Shown here in pieces: positions 25,267 to 33,371 of a stretch of DNA of 44,838 nt (within the stretch, counting starts at the first letter, position 1; every line of letters starts with the position of its first letter). The stretch is from an uncultured Bacteroidales bacterium (GTDB lineage: Bacteria > Bacteroidota > Bacteroidia > Bacteroidales > UBA932): assembly GCA_944326365.1 (NCBI GenBank), contig CALVDR010000021.1, positions 1-44,838 on the forward strand, written 5' to 3'. The notes below the pieces were generated by a model, which had not been told where the DNA came from, made no database searches, and saw only the letters and a program-made list of their open reading frames with translations. The position numbers were made by a program, and so were the translations under genes.

Positions 25267-26040
25267 CTACAGAATACGGAAGTGTCTGAGTGCCGCCACG
25301 ATTCCGTCTTCATCCACAGTGGAGGTCACATAATCCGCATGTTTCCTTACATCAGGCAAGGCATTCCCCATGGCGACACCTATGCCTGCATACTCTATCA
25401 TCTCCACGTCGTTCCCTCCGTCGCCGAATGCCATGACCTCCTCCCGTCCGATACCATATCCGGCAATGACTCTGGAGATTCCTTCCGCCTTGGATATGTT
25501 TTCAGGAACTATGTCGGTGAATTCGGGATGCCATCTGGTAGTGACCGAATGTTTCAATGCCGGAGCCAGAAGGGCATCTTCACGCTCCTGATCCAGGAAT
25601 ATCGTGAACTGGGATACCGGTCCGGACTTATACGGCATGAGGCTGGCATACTCCGGCTCAGGAAGACGTATCATTCTGAAAAGCTGCTCCGTGCGTTCCG
25701 TGCGGCAGTTCATCGCCACATTCTTTTCGGTAAAAAGCACACACGGTATCTGTCCTGTTTCCGCCAGATCTATGACAGACGCGGCATCGGCCTGGTCGAG
25801 GGGATGGCTGTATATGACTTTTCCTCTGTCAAAAACAAGAGAACCGTTCATGCACACATATCCGTCAAAGGGGAAACCGCTGAGGTTGTCCATAATGAGC
25901 AGATGTCTTCCGCTGGCTATGAACAGTTTGACACCCTTTTCCCTCAGGGCGTACAGGGCCTCCAGTGTCGCCTTCGAGATCTCATGGGTCTTGAAGCTGA
26001 CCAGAGTCCCGTCTATATCGAAAAAAATTGCCTTTATCAT
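25267..26040 (-). CDS. Cof-type HAD-superfamily hydrolase
   Basis: A 257-residue HAD phosphatase. The nucleophile motif is FFDIDGTL (D8, D10). LFIASGR is motif II, and the C2-type cap lies in the middle. MAFGDGGNDVEMIEYAGIGVAMGNA is motif IV. Cof/YbiV-type enzymes dephosphorylate sugar phosphates or flavin and pyridoxal phosphates; the substrate cannot be told. The cap type is unlike known histidinol phosphatases. It lies 29 nt after lgt. Confidence 0.88.
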   Translation of the reverse strand: MIKAIFFDIDGTLVSFKTHEISKATLEALYALREKGVKLFIASGRHLLIMDNLSGFPFDGYVCMNGSLVFDRGKVIYSHPLDQADAASVIDLAETGQIPCVLFTEKNVAMNCRTERTEQLFRMIRLPEPEYASLMPYKSGPVSQFTIFLDQEREDALLAPALKHSVTTRWHPEFTDIVPENISKAEGISRVIAGYGIGREEVMAFGDGGNDVEMIEYAGIGVAMGNALPDVRKHADYVTSTVDEDGIVAALRHFRIL

Positions 26041-26069
26041 ATTTCCTTCAATTCAAATCCGCCGCAGTG

Positions 26070-26951
26070 TCATTTGCCGAAGCTTTTGGCATAGTGCGTA
26101 GGCTGTGCCTTGGGCTTCTGCGGATGGACTATCATGGCCGGCTTTCCCCATCCAAGGCTGTAAACCAGAAGTCCGATACCTATCAGGATGAACGGAATAC
26201 TCAGGATCTGACCCATATTCAGAATCATGTTTTCCTCGAAGCCCACCTGAGGTTCCTTGATGAATTCTATGAGGAAACGCATTCCGAAGAGGACGATGAA
26301 GAAAATGCCTATAATGGTGCCACGTTTCAGCTTTGCAAGCCTATATTTGTACAATGCAAGCAGCACGAGGCCCAATATGGTATAGCTCAGCGCCTCATAC
26401 AGCTGTGTAGGATGCTTCGGTTCCGTTTCGCCTCTGAGTTCGAACACAAAGCCCCACGGCAGAGAGGTGACATCGCCGTAGATTTCCGAGTTGAACAGAT
26501 TCCCGAGCCGTATCAGAGCCCCGGCGAAGCACACTGCGATACAGAGCCTGTCAAGAATCCACAGCAGGTCGAAATCATATTTCCTTCCATAGTGATACGC
26601 ATACCACCACATGGCCAGGAGTAGGGCTATCGTACCCCCGTGACTCGCGAGTCCGCCTTTCCATGGCATGAAAATCTCCCAGAATCCCTGCCAGCTTCCG
26701 AAATAGTAGTCAGGCTGGTAGAAGATACAGTGACCGAGCCTCGCCCCTACTATCGTGCCTATCAGCAATGTATAAAGGAGAGGATCGAGCAGGGTCAGAG
26801 GAAGCCCTTCCCTCTTGAAAAACCACTTGAAAATAAACCATCCCAGCACGAAGCCCGAGACGAAAAGCAGTGAATACCACCTGATGGACAATGCCCCGAT
26901 ATGGAAAATCTCAGGGTTCACATGCCAGTATATCTCCAGAAAATCCGACAT
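26070..26951 (-). CDS. lgt: prolipoprotein diacylglyceryl transferase
   Basis: A 293-residue multi-pass inner-membrane enzyme that adds diacylglycerol to the lipobox Cys of pre-lipoproteins. It has KGGLASHGG, the family signature region ALIRLGNLFNSEIYG and HPTQLYEAL. Several lipoproteins in this window are its substrates. A -7 box TACCTTTG (27027-27020) lies upstream without a good -33. The leader carries a small hairpin, CCGGC (26986-26990) with GCCGG (27001-27005). Confidence 0.95.
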   Translation of the reverse strand: MSDFLEIYWHVNPEIFHIGALSIRWYSLLFVSGFVLGWFIFKWFFKREGLPLTLLDPLLYTLLIGTIVGARLGHCIFYQPDYYFGSWQGFWEIFMPWKGGLASHGGTIALLLAMWWYAYHYGRKYDFDLLWILDRLCIAVCFAGALIRLGNLFNSEIYGDVTSLPWGFVFELRGETEPKHPTQLYEALSYTILGLVLLALYKYRLAKLKRGTIIGIFFIVLFGMRFLIEFIKEPQVGFEENMILNMGQILSIPFILIGIGLLVYSLGWGKPAMIVHPQKPKAQPTHYAKSFGK

Positions 26952-27045
26952 AGCACCTATGTAGTTTATACTCGTTTATTTCACACCGGCTGCATAAGGT
27001 GCCGGCAAAACACAATTTGCAAAGGTATTAAATTTTTTAAAAAAA

Positions 27046-27390
27046 AGGTGGGTGGGTCAAAAGTCACGAAGTGACTGCGACTGGAAGGAGCGAAATCCCC
27101 CTAACCGAGTGATAAGCCGAGAGGTATGGCGGAATGTATTCCGCTATATCCGAGGCGAAACGAGGAAAAGTTATGAAATAACTTAATAGGGGTCGAGAGC
27201 GGTTCTATGAGAATGTCCAGTGGACATTCGAAAGCGAACAGAGGGGGTTAGGATGGGTCCAGTGTTAAACTTCGTTTTTCCATTATCCTCACCTCGGTAA
27301 TTCGTACAAGTACGATTACTCTCGGTTCGTCAATGGTTTCGAAGAAAGACGTTTGAGGGTGACCAAAAATCCCTTTTTGGTCACCCTTCC
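27046..27390. repeat. hairpin-rich intergenic repeat element, copy 2 (reads on plus)
   Basis: The roughly 475-bp gap between lgt and pgk holds no ORF. Reading right it has AGTCAC-GAA-GTGACT (27062-27076), AATCCCCCTAA (27094-27104), GCGGAA/TTCCGC, AAGTTAT-GAA-ATAACTT and GAATGTCC/GGACATTC. GGGGGTTAGGATGGGTCC follows at 27243-27260, then GTTTCGAAGAAAGACGTTT near 27336-27354. It ends in a perfect 14-bp stem, AGGGTGACCAAAAA/TTTTTGGTCACCCT (27356-27387). The order AATCCCCCTAA, GGGGGTTA, GAAGAAAGACGT, GGTGACC hairpin is the same as in copy 1 read on minus. Confidence 0.65.
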
Positions 27391-27426
27391 ATATGATTCC
27401 GTACTGCAAAAGCCAATACGCCGGAA

Positions 27427-28680
27427 TTATTCGCGGATAGCTGCAATACCAGGAAGCTCCTTGCCCTCAAGATATTCGAGCATGGCACCGCCGCCTGTAG
27501 ATACATAGCTGACCTTCTTCGCGTAGCCCATCTGGGTGACAGCGGCTACTGAATCTCCGCCGCCTACGAGAGTGAAGGCTCCGTTCTCGGTAGCTTTTGC
27601 AAGCATCTCGGCCACCTTGTTCGTGCCTTTTGCAAATGCAGGGATCTCGAATACGCCCACAGGTCCGTTCCAGAGGATGGTCTTGGACTTCATGATGACC
27701 TCTTCCCATGTAGCGAGAGTGCTTGGAGCGGCATCGACACCTTCCCATCCGTCAGGAATCTCGTCGTTCCTGCAGATCTTCGTATTGGCATCGTTCGAGA
27801 ATGCATCGGCGATGACCACTTCCTTTGAAAGATAAAGTTTCACGCCTTTTTCCTCGGCTTTCTTCATGGTGTCGAGAGCGAGCTGCTGCTGGTCATCCTC
27901 GCAGAGTGAATTTCCGATCTTGCCGCCCTGGGCCTTGATGAAGGTATATACCATACCGCCGCCGATGATCAGGTTGTCCACCACATCGAAAAGATGCTCG
28001 ATGATACCTATCTTCGAAGATACCTTGGCTCCGCCGATGATGGCAGTGACAGGATGTTCAGGAGTCTTGAGGACACGGTCTATGGCCTTGATCTCGCCTT
28101 CCATGATGTAACCGAACATCTTGTCATTAGGGAAATACTTGGCGATGAGGGCTGTAGAAGCATGCGCCCTGTGTGCCGTACCGAATGCATCGTTTATATA
28201 GCAGTCTGCATATGAAGCGAGTTTCTCGACGAATTTCTTCTGGCTTTCTTTCACTGCAGCCTTGGCTGCCTTCTTTTCTTCATCGGTAGCATCCTCTGCA
28301 AGGCCTCTCGGCTTGCCTTCCTCTTCCGCATAGAAACGCAGGTTCTCGAGTACGAGGACCTCGCCCGGCTTGAGGGCTGCCACCTTGTCATCAGCCTTCA
28401 TGCAGTCTTCCGCAAACTTCACAGGAACACCGAGAAGTTCTTCCACCCTGCCGAGAATGTGCTTGAGAGAGAATTTCTCAGTCACACCCTTAGGACGGCC
28501 GAGATGAGACATGATGATAAGGGATCCGCCTTTTTCGAGAACTTTCTTCAAGGTAGGGATGGCTGCCCTGATACGGGTGTCATCTGTGATTTCGAACTTT
28601 TCATTGAGTGGAACATTGAAATCCACCCTTACGATGGCTTTCTTGCCGGAAAAATCGTAAGTATCGATATTCTGTTGCAT
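27427..28680 (-). CDS. pgk: phosphoglycerate kinase
   Basis: A 417-residue glycolytic kinase with VRVDFNVPL at 17-25, MSHLGRPKG, the hinge and nucleotide region [12 protein letters not shown], and [11 protein letters not shown] near the C-terminus. The frame is open to 28764, but ATG 28680 gives the family start and normal length. An upstream -7 box TATTTTTG (28753-28746) has TTG 18 nt before it. Confidence 0.97.
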   Translation of the reverse strand: MQQNIDTYDFSGKKAIVRVDFNVPLNEKFEITDDTRIRAAIPTLKKVLEKGGSLIIMSHLGRPKGVTEKFSLKHILGRVEELLGVPVKFAEDCMKADDKVAALKPGEVLVLENLRFYAEEEGKPRGLAEDATDEEKKAAKAAVKESQKKFVEKLASYADCYINDAFGTAHRAHASTALIAKYFPNDKMFGYIMEGEIKAIDRVLKTPEHPVTAIIGGAKVSSKIGIIEHLFDVVDNLIIGGGMVYTFIKAQGGKIGNSLCEDDQQQLALDTMKKAEEKGVKLYLSKEVVIADAFSNDANTKICRNDEIPDGWEGVDAAPSTLATWEEVIMKSKTILWNGPVGVFEIPAFAKGTNKVAEMLAKATENGAFTLVGGGDSVAAVTQMGYAKKVSYVSTGGGAMLEYLEGKELPGIAAIRE

Positions 28681-28745
28681 ATAAAAATGATTATGAGTTA
28701 AATCCTTTATTCCATTGCCCGACGGGCAATACCAATACATCCTTG

Positions 28746-28796
28746 CAAAAATAGCAAATTTCATCGAAATACAATATTTTATTCTTCTTATCTTTG
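28746..28796. promoter_or_regulatory. divergent promoter region of pgk and the rRNA methyltransferase gene
   Basis: Minus strand: TTG (28774-28772), 18 nt, TATTTTTG (28753-28746) for pgk. Plus strand: TATCTTTG (28789-28796) for the methyltransferase gene, 54 nt before its ATG, without a clear -33. Both -7 boxes match TAnnTTTG. Confidence 0.6.
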
Positions 28797-28850
28797 CATA
28801 TCGGAAACAAGAGGAGACTTCGAAGAAACCGCAACTAAAACATTTTCATC

Positions 28851-29783
28851 ATGACTATAGAGACACCCGGTGATTTCTGGAAAGACTACGAACTCGTGGA
28901 CTCGGGAAATTTTGAGAAACTCGAACGGTTCGGACGGTATTACATGTCGAGACCCGAACCGAAAGCCCTGTGGGACAAAAGTATGACTGATGCGGAATGG
29001 GACAGGACCGTCCACGTGGAATTCCGTCCGGGAGCGGGATTCGGGAAAGCAGGGAAAGAGGACAGCGGCACCTGGGACAAGCGGAAAAAGATGGATGACC
29101 AGTGGGTGATAGACTACCACGGGTCACAGAAAGGCCTGGACCTTTCTCTCAGGCTGGGTTTGACGGCATTCAAGCATGTAGGCGTATTCCCCGAGCAGGC
29201 TCCGAACTGGGAGTATATTTTCAGAAATACTTCTGAACTGGCACGCAAAGCCGCTGCCGGGGGGCTGCCGAAACCCAGGGTCCTCAACCTTTTCGCATAC
29301 ACTGGAGCCGCATCGCTGGCGGCAAAGGCGGCAGGAGCGGATGTCACACATCTGGATTCCGTGCGACAGGTAGTCACCTGGGCCAGAAACAACATGGAGC
29401 TCAGCCATCTGGAAAACATCAGATGGGTGGTGGAAGATGCGTTGAAATTCGCAAGGCGCGAAGCCAGGAGAGGGAATGTATATCAGGGCATCATACTGGA
29501 CCCTCCGGCATACGGACATGGTCCCGACGGAGAAAAATGGAAACTGGACGAATGCCTGAACGACATAATGAAATGCGTGGCTGCGATTCTGGCTCCGAAA
29601 GACAGTTTCATGGTCCTCAACCTGTATTCCAACGGCTATTCCGCAGTCCTCGGGGAAACGGTGGTCAGACAGGCTTTCGGGCTTCCGGCAGACTGCCCCG
29701 GTCTGGAATGCGGGGAACTCGTCCTGCACGACAGTTTCGGGAAGAACCTTCCGCTGAGCATTTTCGTCAGGCTGAAAAGATAG
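28851..29783 (+). CDS. class I SAM-dependent rRNA methyltransferase (RlmI-like)
   Basis: A 310-residue methyltransferase of the Methyltrans_SAM group (PF10672). The SAM-binding motif is VLNLFAYTGAASLAA, with the acidic ligand in THLDSV and the base-flipping motif GIILDPPAYG. It resembles the catalytic part of RlmI (23S rRNA m5C1962) but lacks the PUA domain. The N-terminal 100 residues form a small beta-rich domain found in this Bacteroidetes group. The target is inferred from the family. Repeat copy 3 follows directly. Confidence 0.82.
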   Translation: MTIETPGDFWKDYELVDSGNFEKLERFGRYYMSRPEPKALWDKSMTDAEWDRTVHVEFRPGAGFGKAGKEDSGTWDKRKKMDDQWVIDYHGSQKGLDLSLRLGLTAFKHVGVFPEQAPNWEYIFRNTSELARKAAAGGLPKPRVLNLFAYTGAASLAAKAAGADVTHLDSVRQVVTWARNNMELSHLENIRWVVEDALKFARREARRGNVYQGIILDPPAYGHGPDGEKWKLDECLNDIMKCVAAILAPKDSFMVLNLYSNGYSAVLGETVVRQAFGLPADCPGLECGELVLHDSFGKNLPLSIFVRLKR

Positions 29784-29845
29784 CTGTTCCTGTCATCCCG
29801 AGCGACGTTTCTGTCATTCAGGCCGATGTTTCTGTAATCCAGGCC
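29783..29845 (+). repeat. three degenerate 21-bp tandem repeats
   Basis: Units begin at 29783, 29804 and 29825. The last two read GACGTTTCTGTCATTCAGGC and GATGTTTCTGTAATCCAGGC over their first 20 bases; the first is more diverged (CTGTTCCTGTCATCC). They start right at the methyltransferase stop codon and lead into repeat copy 3. Confidence 0.7.
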
Positions 29846-29849
29846 GGGC

Positions 29850-29931
29850 AAAACGAAGTGGATGGGTCCTGTCTTTCGCAGAAAGACGTTTAAGATGTGA
29901 CCCAAAAACTCCTTTTGGGTCACATCTTAAA
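29850..29931 (+). repeat. hairpin-rich intergenic repeat element, copy 3 (short form)
   Basis: It contains ACGAAGTG (29853-29860), GGATGGGTCC (29860-29869), the stem GTCTTTC-GCA-GAAAGAC (29871-29887) and a perfect 19-bp stem at 29889-29907/29913-29931 enclosing a 5-nt loop, with GTGACCC inside. The modules are in the same order as copies 1 and 2, without the central CCCCC/GGGGG segment. The long stem may end both the methyltransferase and the tRNA transcripts. Confidence 0.7.
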
Positions 29932-29935
29932 ATTG

Positions 29936-30009
<74 letters not shown>

Positions 30010-30019
30010 ATTGCCCCGG

Positions 30020-30065
30020 ATCACTGATCCGGGTGCAAATATAAGTCAATTATTTCAGATGTCAA
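30020..30065 (-). promoter_or_regulatory. tRNA-Ala promoter with palindromic leader
   Basis: TTG (30065-30063), 19 nt, TATATTTG (30043-30036) matches the consensus. Just downstream, CCCGGATCA-G-TGATCCGGG (30033-30015 region) is a near-perfect palindrome that spans the likely start site and most of the short leader before the tRNA at 30009. Confidence 0.75.
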
Positions 30066-30109
30066 CCCTGTTTCTGAAAATTTTTTCCCGAAAGGGCCGC
30101 ATATCGACA

Positions 30110-33100
30110 TCATTCAGCCATTCCGGCAGACAGCTCCCCGGTAGGATCGATCAGATTCGTAAGCCGGGTGTTCAGCTCGTCCGCCAGATCATTGTCACCG
30201 GAGGCGGCGTAAACATACTGCAGATTCTGGAGATAGGTGAAGACGCTTTCGAAGTCGCTTTCCCTGTAATTGTAGAACGAAAGGAAGAAATCGGCCGAGT
30301 CCATCAGTTCGTCGGCAAAACGTCCGGCAATTTCACGGGCCTTGTCCGCCTGCCCCAGATCGTAATACATGGAGATGATTCTCAGCACCATATACTCGTT
30401 GCTGAACCCGAGATAGGTCATGTCCAGAGGGAAATTGCACTCCGGAACATTTTCCATGCACATGTCCAGCATTTCGAGTGCCTTCCCGTCCTGGCCTTCC
30501 TCCATCAGTTTTTCGGCGACGTTCAGGAAAAGGTTTCTCTGGGACATCACCCCGCAGAATGTATACAGGTTCTGATAGTCCACGAAATAGTCGTTCCGCT
30601 TCAGTGCGTCCCACGAGAAGACGTTCTTCATCTTGCAATACAGGTCATCGGTATCGGTCAGGCCGACTTCCGAACTGCTCATAGGCCCCTTTATCGGCAC
30701 GAACTTATAGGAGAAGCCTTCATACATCAGATAGCTTTTCTGTCCGATATCCAGATCGCCGCCCATTGACAGCATGTTGATCGGCCTGTCCCACTCGTAG
30801 TTCGAGAGCAGATCCAGCAGGAAGAGTTCAGGCTTGGTGATAAAGGTTTTGCTCTTCGGCATCTCCAGGACAATCTCGTCAGGGATGCGGTCCGCATATT
30901 TTTCATCCAGAATTCCGTATTTGAGCACATTCTCCTTATTCACAGGTACGCTTATCTTCCTGGACATGATGTAGTCAACCATCCTGCCGCTGGTAAGCTC
31001 CACTTTTGCCCGCGGATGCTTGAACACCCGCATCACGTCGTCTATGGAAATGACGGTGTCACGTACATCATAGATGAATACCAGCTCGTTCGTCCCGTAC
31101 AGGTACTGGTCCAGCCCCACCGTCAGCGGAAGAGGGGCGGATTCGTTGCATGCATACTTCATCTGGTCAATATGCCAGTCCGTGCCGAGAAGGGAAGTGT
31201 TGCAGATCCTCACATCGGTACGGACATTCTCCACTTCCTGCGCATACCACAGAGGGAAAGTGTCGTTGTCCCCGTGAGTTATAAGTATGCCGTTCGGCCC
31301 TACGGAGTTCAGGTAGTTCCTGGCGAGTTCCACGGCCGTGTACCTGTGGCTGCGGTTGTGGTCATCCCAGTTCTGCTGCGCCATCAGGGCAGGGACACCG
31401 AGACATACCAGAGAAACTGCGGACGCGGCAGCGGTACGCGCGGCCTGAGAGCCGCCATTGCCGGTCCTGCCGGCAAGCAGGTCTTCTATCAGCGAATATA
31501 TGGCCAGCACTGCAAGTCCGATCCATATGGAAAAGGCATAGAAGGACCCGGCATAGGCGTAGTCCCTCTCCCGCACCTGGAAAGGCGGCTGGTTCAGGTA
31601 TATCACGATGGCGATTCCGGTCATGAAAAACAGCAGGAAGGTCAGCCATGTGCCGCGCTTGTCACGTGCGAACTGGAAAAAAAGGCCTATCAGACCGAGC
31701 AGCAGGGGCAGCATGTAATAGTGGTTCTTGCCCTTGTTTTCTTTCAGATATGCAGGCGCATCATCCTGATCCCCGAGACGGGCCTTGTCGATGAATCCGA
31801 TGCCGCTCTCCCAGTTCCCTGCGAAAATCTCTCCCGGAGTCGGGCTGTGGATGTCATTCTGACGCCCTGCGAAATTCCACATGAAATACCGCCAGTACAT
31901 CCAGTTCATCTGATAGTCCAGGAAAAACCGGATATTCGTACCGAACGTAGGTTTCAGATGCTCGGAACCGGCAACAGGCTTTCCCTTGCCGTCCATGTAC
32001 GATTCATAGAAATCGATGTATCTCTGGTCACCTCCGGCCCACATGCGTGGGAAAAGCATCTTCCCTTCTGAAGGATATTTCAGTTCCCCGGGCCCGTCAG
32101 CATGAACATATTTGCCATTGAGCGGCGCCCAGTATTTCGGCGTGACGATCTCGTAAGGGGCATCGAAATACTGCCCGTAGATTATAGGGTTCGAACCATA
32201 CTGTTCTCGTCCGAGATAGCGGATGAGAGTGAAAGGATTGTCAGGCTGGTACTCGTTCGTAGGAGTCTTTGCCTCCGACCTTATGATCACTACGGTGAAG
32301 ACCGAGAACCCTATGACTATCACGGTGAAGCACAGAAGAAGCGTATTGGCCACCGCCGCTTTCCGTTTCATGGTGTAGAACAGGCCCCAGAAACATGCCG
32401 CCAGAAGCGCTATCATGAAGAAGGCCGCACCTGTGTTGAACGGCAGACCGAGCACATTCACGAAGAAAAGATCCGTGTAGGCCGCCAGTTTCGGCAGATA
32501 AGGTATGATGCCGAACAGGATGACAGCCAGAATGACAGCCGATATCACGAATATCTTCACATATTCCCGGAACGAATAGTGTCCGTCCTCACGTTTCCTG
32601 TAATAGAACATGAACACCAGCGCAGGAATGGTCAGCAGATTCAGAAGATGCACGCCGATGGAAAGCCCCATCAGGAAAGAAATCAGCACTATCCACCTGT
32701 TCGCATACGGAGTGTCAGCCTGCTCGTACCATTTCGTCATCGCCCAGAACACCATCGCGGTAAAAAGCGAAGACATCGCATAGACTTCGCCCTCGACTGC
32801 CGAAAACCAGAAAGTGTCGGAGAAGCAATATGCCAATGCGCCTACTATCCCGGAGCCGTAAACGGCAATGGCGCGGGACACCGGCCAGGTACCGTCAGCG
32901 TCCGGCTTCACCGCCCTCTTCGCCAGGAAGACTATGGTAAGATAAAGGAAAAATATGGTCAATGCCGAACAGATCGCACTCATCACATTCACCGCCACCG
33001 CAGCATGCATGTTGTCCGTGAACATGGTAAAGAACCGCGCGATCAGCTGGAATACCGGGTTTCCCGGAGGATGCCCCACCTCAAGTTTATATGATGACGC

Positions 33101-33226
33101 TATGAATTCCCCGCAGTCCCAGAAAGAGGCGGTAGGCTCGATGGTCAGCAGATAAGTCACGGCCGACACCACGAGCACGAAAGCCGCGGAAATCCTGTTC
33201 CAGAGTGTAAATTTTCTTTTATCCAT
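30110..33226 (-). CDS. DUF2723 family membrane protein (TMEM260-like, predicted O-glycosyltransferase)
   Basis: A 1038-residue protein. The first half has about a dozen hydrophobic segments. The N-terminal loop carries the conserved TIEPTASFWDCGEFIASS (about 28-45) and VGHPPGNPVFQL, the acidic and HPPG motifs of DUF2723 (PF11028), a GT-C fold. The C-terminal 450 residues are soluble, with a periplasmic segment (GILITHGDNDTFPLWYAQEV) and helical repeats at the end. TMEM260 relatives transfer mannose to proteins, and the bacterial family is thought to act in O-glycosylation; the donor here is unknown. Own promoter at 33290-33260. Confidence 0.85.
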   Translation of the reverse strand: MDKRKFTLWNRISAAFVLVVSAVTYLLTIEPTASFWDCGEFIASSYKLEVGHPPGNPVFQLIARFFTMFTDNMHAAVAVNVMSAICSALTIFFLYLTIVFLAKRAVKPDADGTWPVSRAIAVYGSGIVGALAYCFSDTFWFSAVEGEVYAMSSLFTAMVFWAMTKWYEQADTPYANRWIVLISFLMGLSIGVHLLNLLTIPALVFMFYYRKREDGHYSFREYVKIFVISAVILAVILFGIIPYLPKLAAYTDLFFVNVLGLPFNTGAAFFMIALLAACFWGLFYTMKRKAAVANTLLLCFTVIVIGFSVFTVVIIRSEAKTPTNEYQPDNPFTLIRYLGREQYGSNPIIYGQYFDAPYEIVTPKYWAPLNGKYVHADGPGELKYPSEGKMLFPRMWAGGDQRYIDFYESYMDGKGKPVAGSEHLKPTFGTNIRFFLDYQMNWMYWRYFMWNFAGRQNDIHSPTPGEIFAGNWESGIGFIDKARLGDQDDAPAYLKENKGKNHYYMLPLLLGLIGLFFQFARDKRGTWLTFLLFFMTGIAIVIYLNQPPFQVRERDYAYAGSFYAFSIWIGLAVLAIYSLIEDLLAGRTGNGGSQAARTAAASAVSLVCLGVPALMAQQNWDDHNRSHRYTAVELARNYLNSVGPNGILITHGDNDTFPLWYAQEVENVRTDVRICNTSLLGTDWHIDQMKYACNESAPLPLTVGLDQYLYGTNELVFIYDVRDTVISIDDVMRVFKHPRAKVELTSGRMVDYIMSRKISVPVNKENVLKYGILDEKYADRIPDEIVLEMPKSKTFITKPELFLLDLLSNYEWDRPINMLSMGGDLDIGQKSYLMYEGFSYKFVPIKGPMSSSEVGLTDTDDLYCKMKNVFSWDALKRNDYFVDYQNLYTFCGVMSQRNLFLNVAEKLMEEGQDGKALEMLDMCMENVPECNFPLDMTYLGFSNEYMVLRIISMYYDLGQADKAREIAGRFADELMDSADFFLSFYNYRESDFESVFTYLQNLQYVYAASGDNDLADELNTRLTNLIDPTGELSAGMAE

Positions 33227-33259
33227 CTTGAATCAATGTATCTTTTCCGTTTAAACGGG

Positions 33260-33290
33260 CGAAGATACGAAAAATGTATACGCAAAACAA
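33260..33290 (-). promoter_or_regulatory. promoter of the DUF2723 gene
   Basis: TTG (33290-33288), 20 nt, TATCTTCG (33267-33260). The -7 box differs from TAnnTTTG at one base. It lies 34 nt before the ATG. Confidence 0.55.
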
Positions 33291-33300
33291 TGCATTATGA

Positions 33301-33340
33301 AAAATGAAAGGGAAGAAGAACTTCACCGGCTCTTCTTCCC
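33301..33340 (-). terminator. terminator of the lyase/TonB receptor/beta-helix operon
   Basis: GGGAAGAAGA (33340-33331) pairs with TCTTCTTCCC (33319-33310), 10 bp with an 11-nt loop, followed on the minus strand by TTTCATTTTT. It lies 31 nt after the beta-helix gene stops. Confidence 0.82.
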
Positions 33341-33371
33341 GAAAAACAATCATACGACAACACTAACCACA

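Noticed and set aside
25267..26040. The missing histidinol-phosphate phosphatase
   Set aside because: Its C2-cap Cof-type layout and its place beside lgt do not match known HAD or PHP histidinol phosphatases.
26985..27006. Sigma-54 promoter upstream of lgt (CCGGCACC...TGC)
   Set aside because: The distance between GG and GC is 8 nt instead of 10, and a -7 box TACCTTTG is present instead.
27356..27387. Simple intrinsic terminator of pgk
   Set aside because: The stem is perfect but no T-run follows on the pgk strand; it fits better as the end module of the repeat family.
27046..27390. CRISPR array
   Set aside because: The region has many hairpins but no direct repeats of equal length separated by equal spacers, and no cas genes are near.
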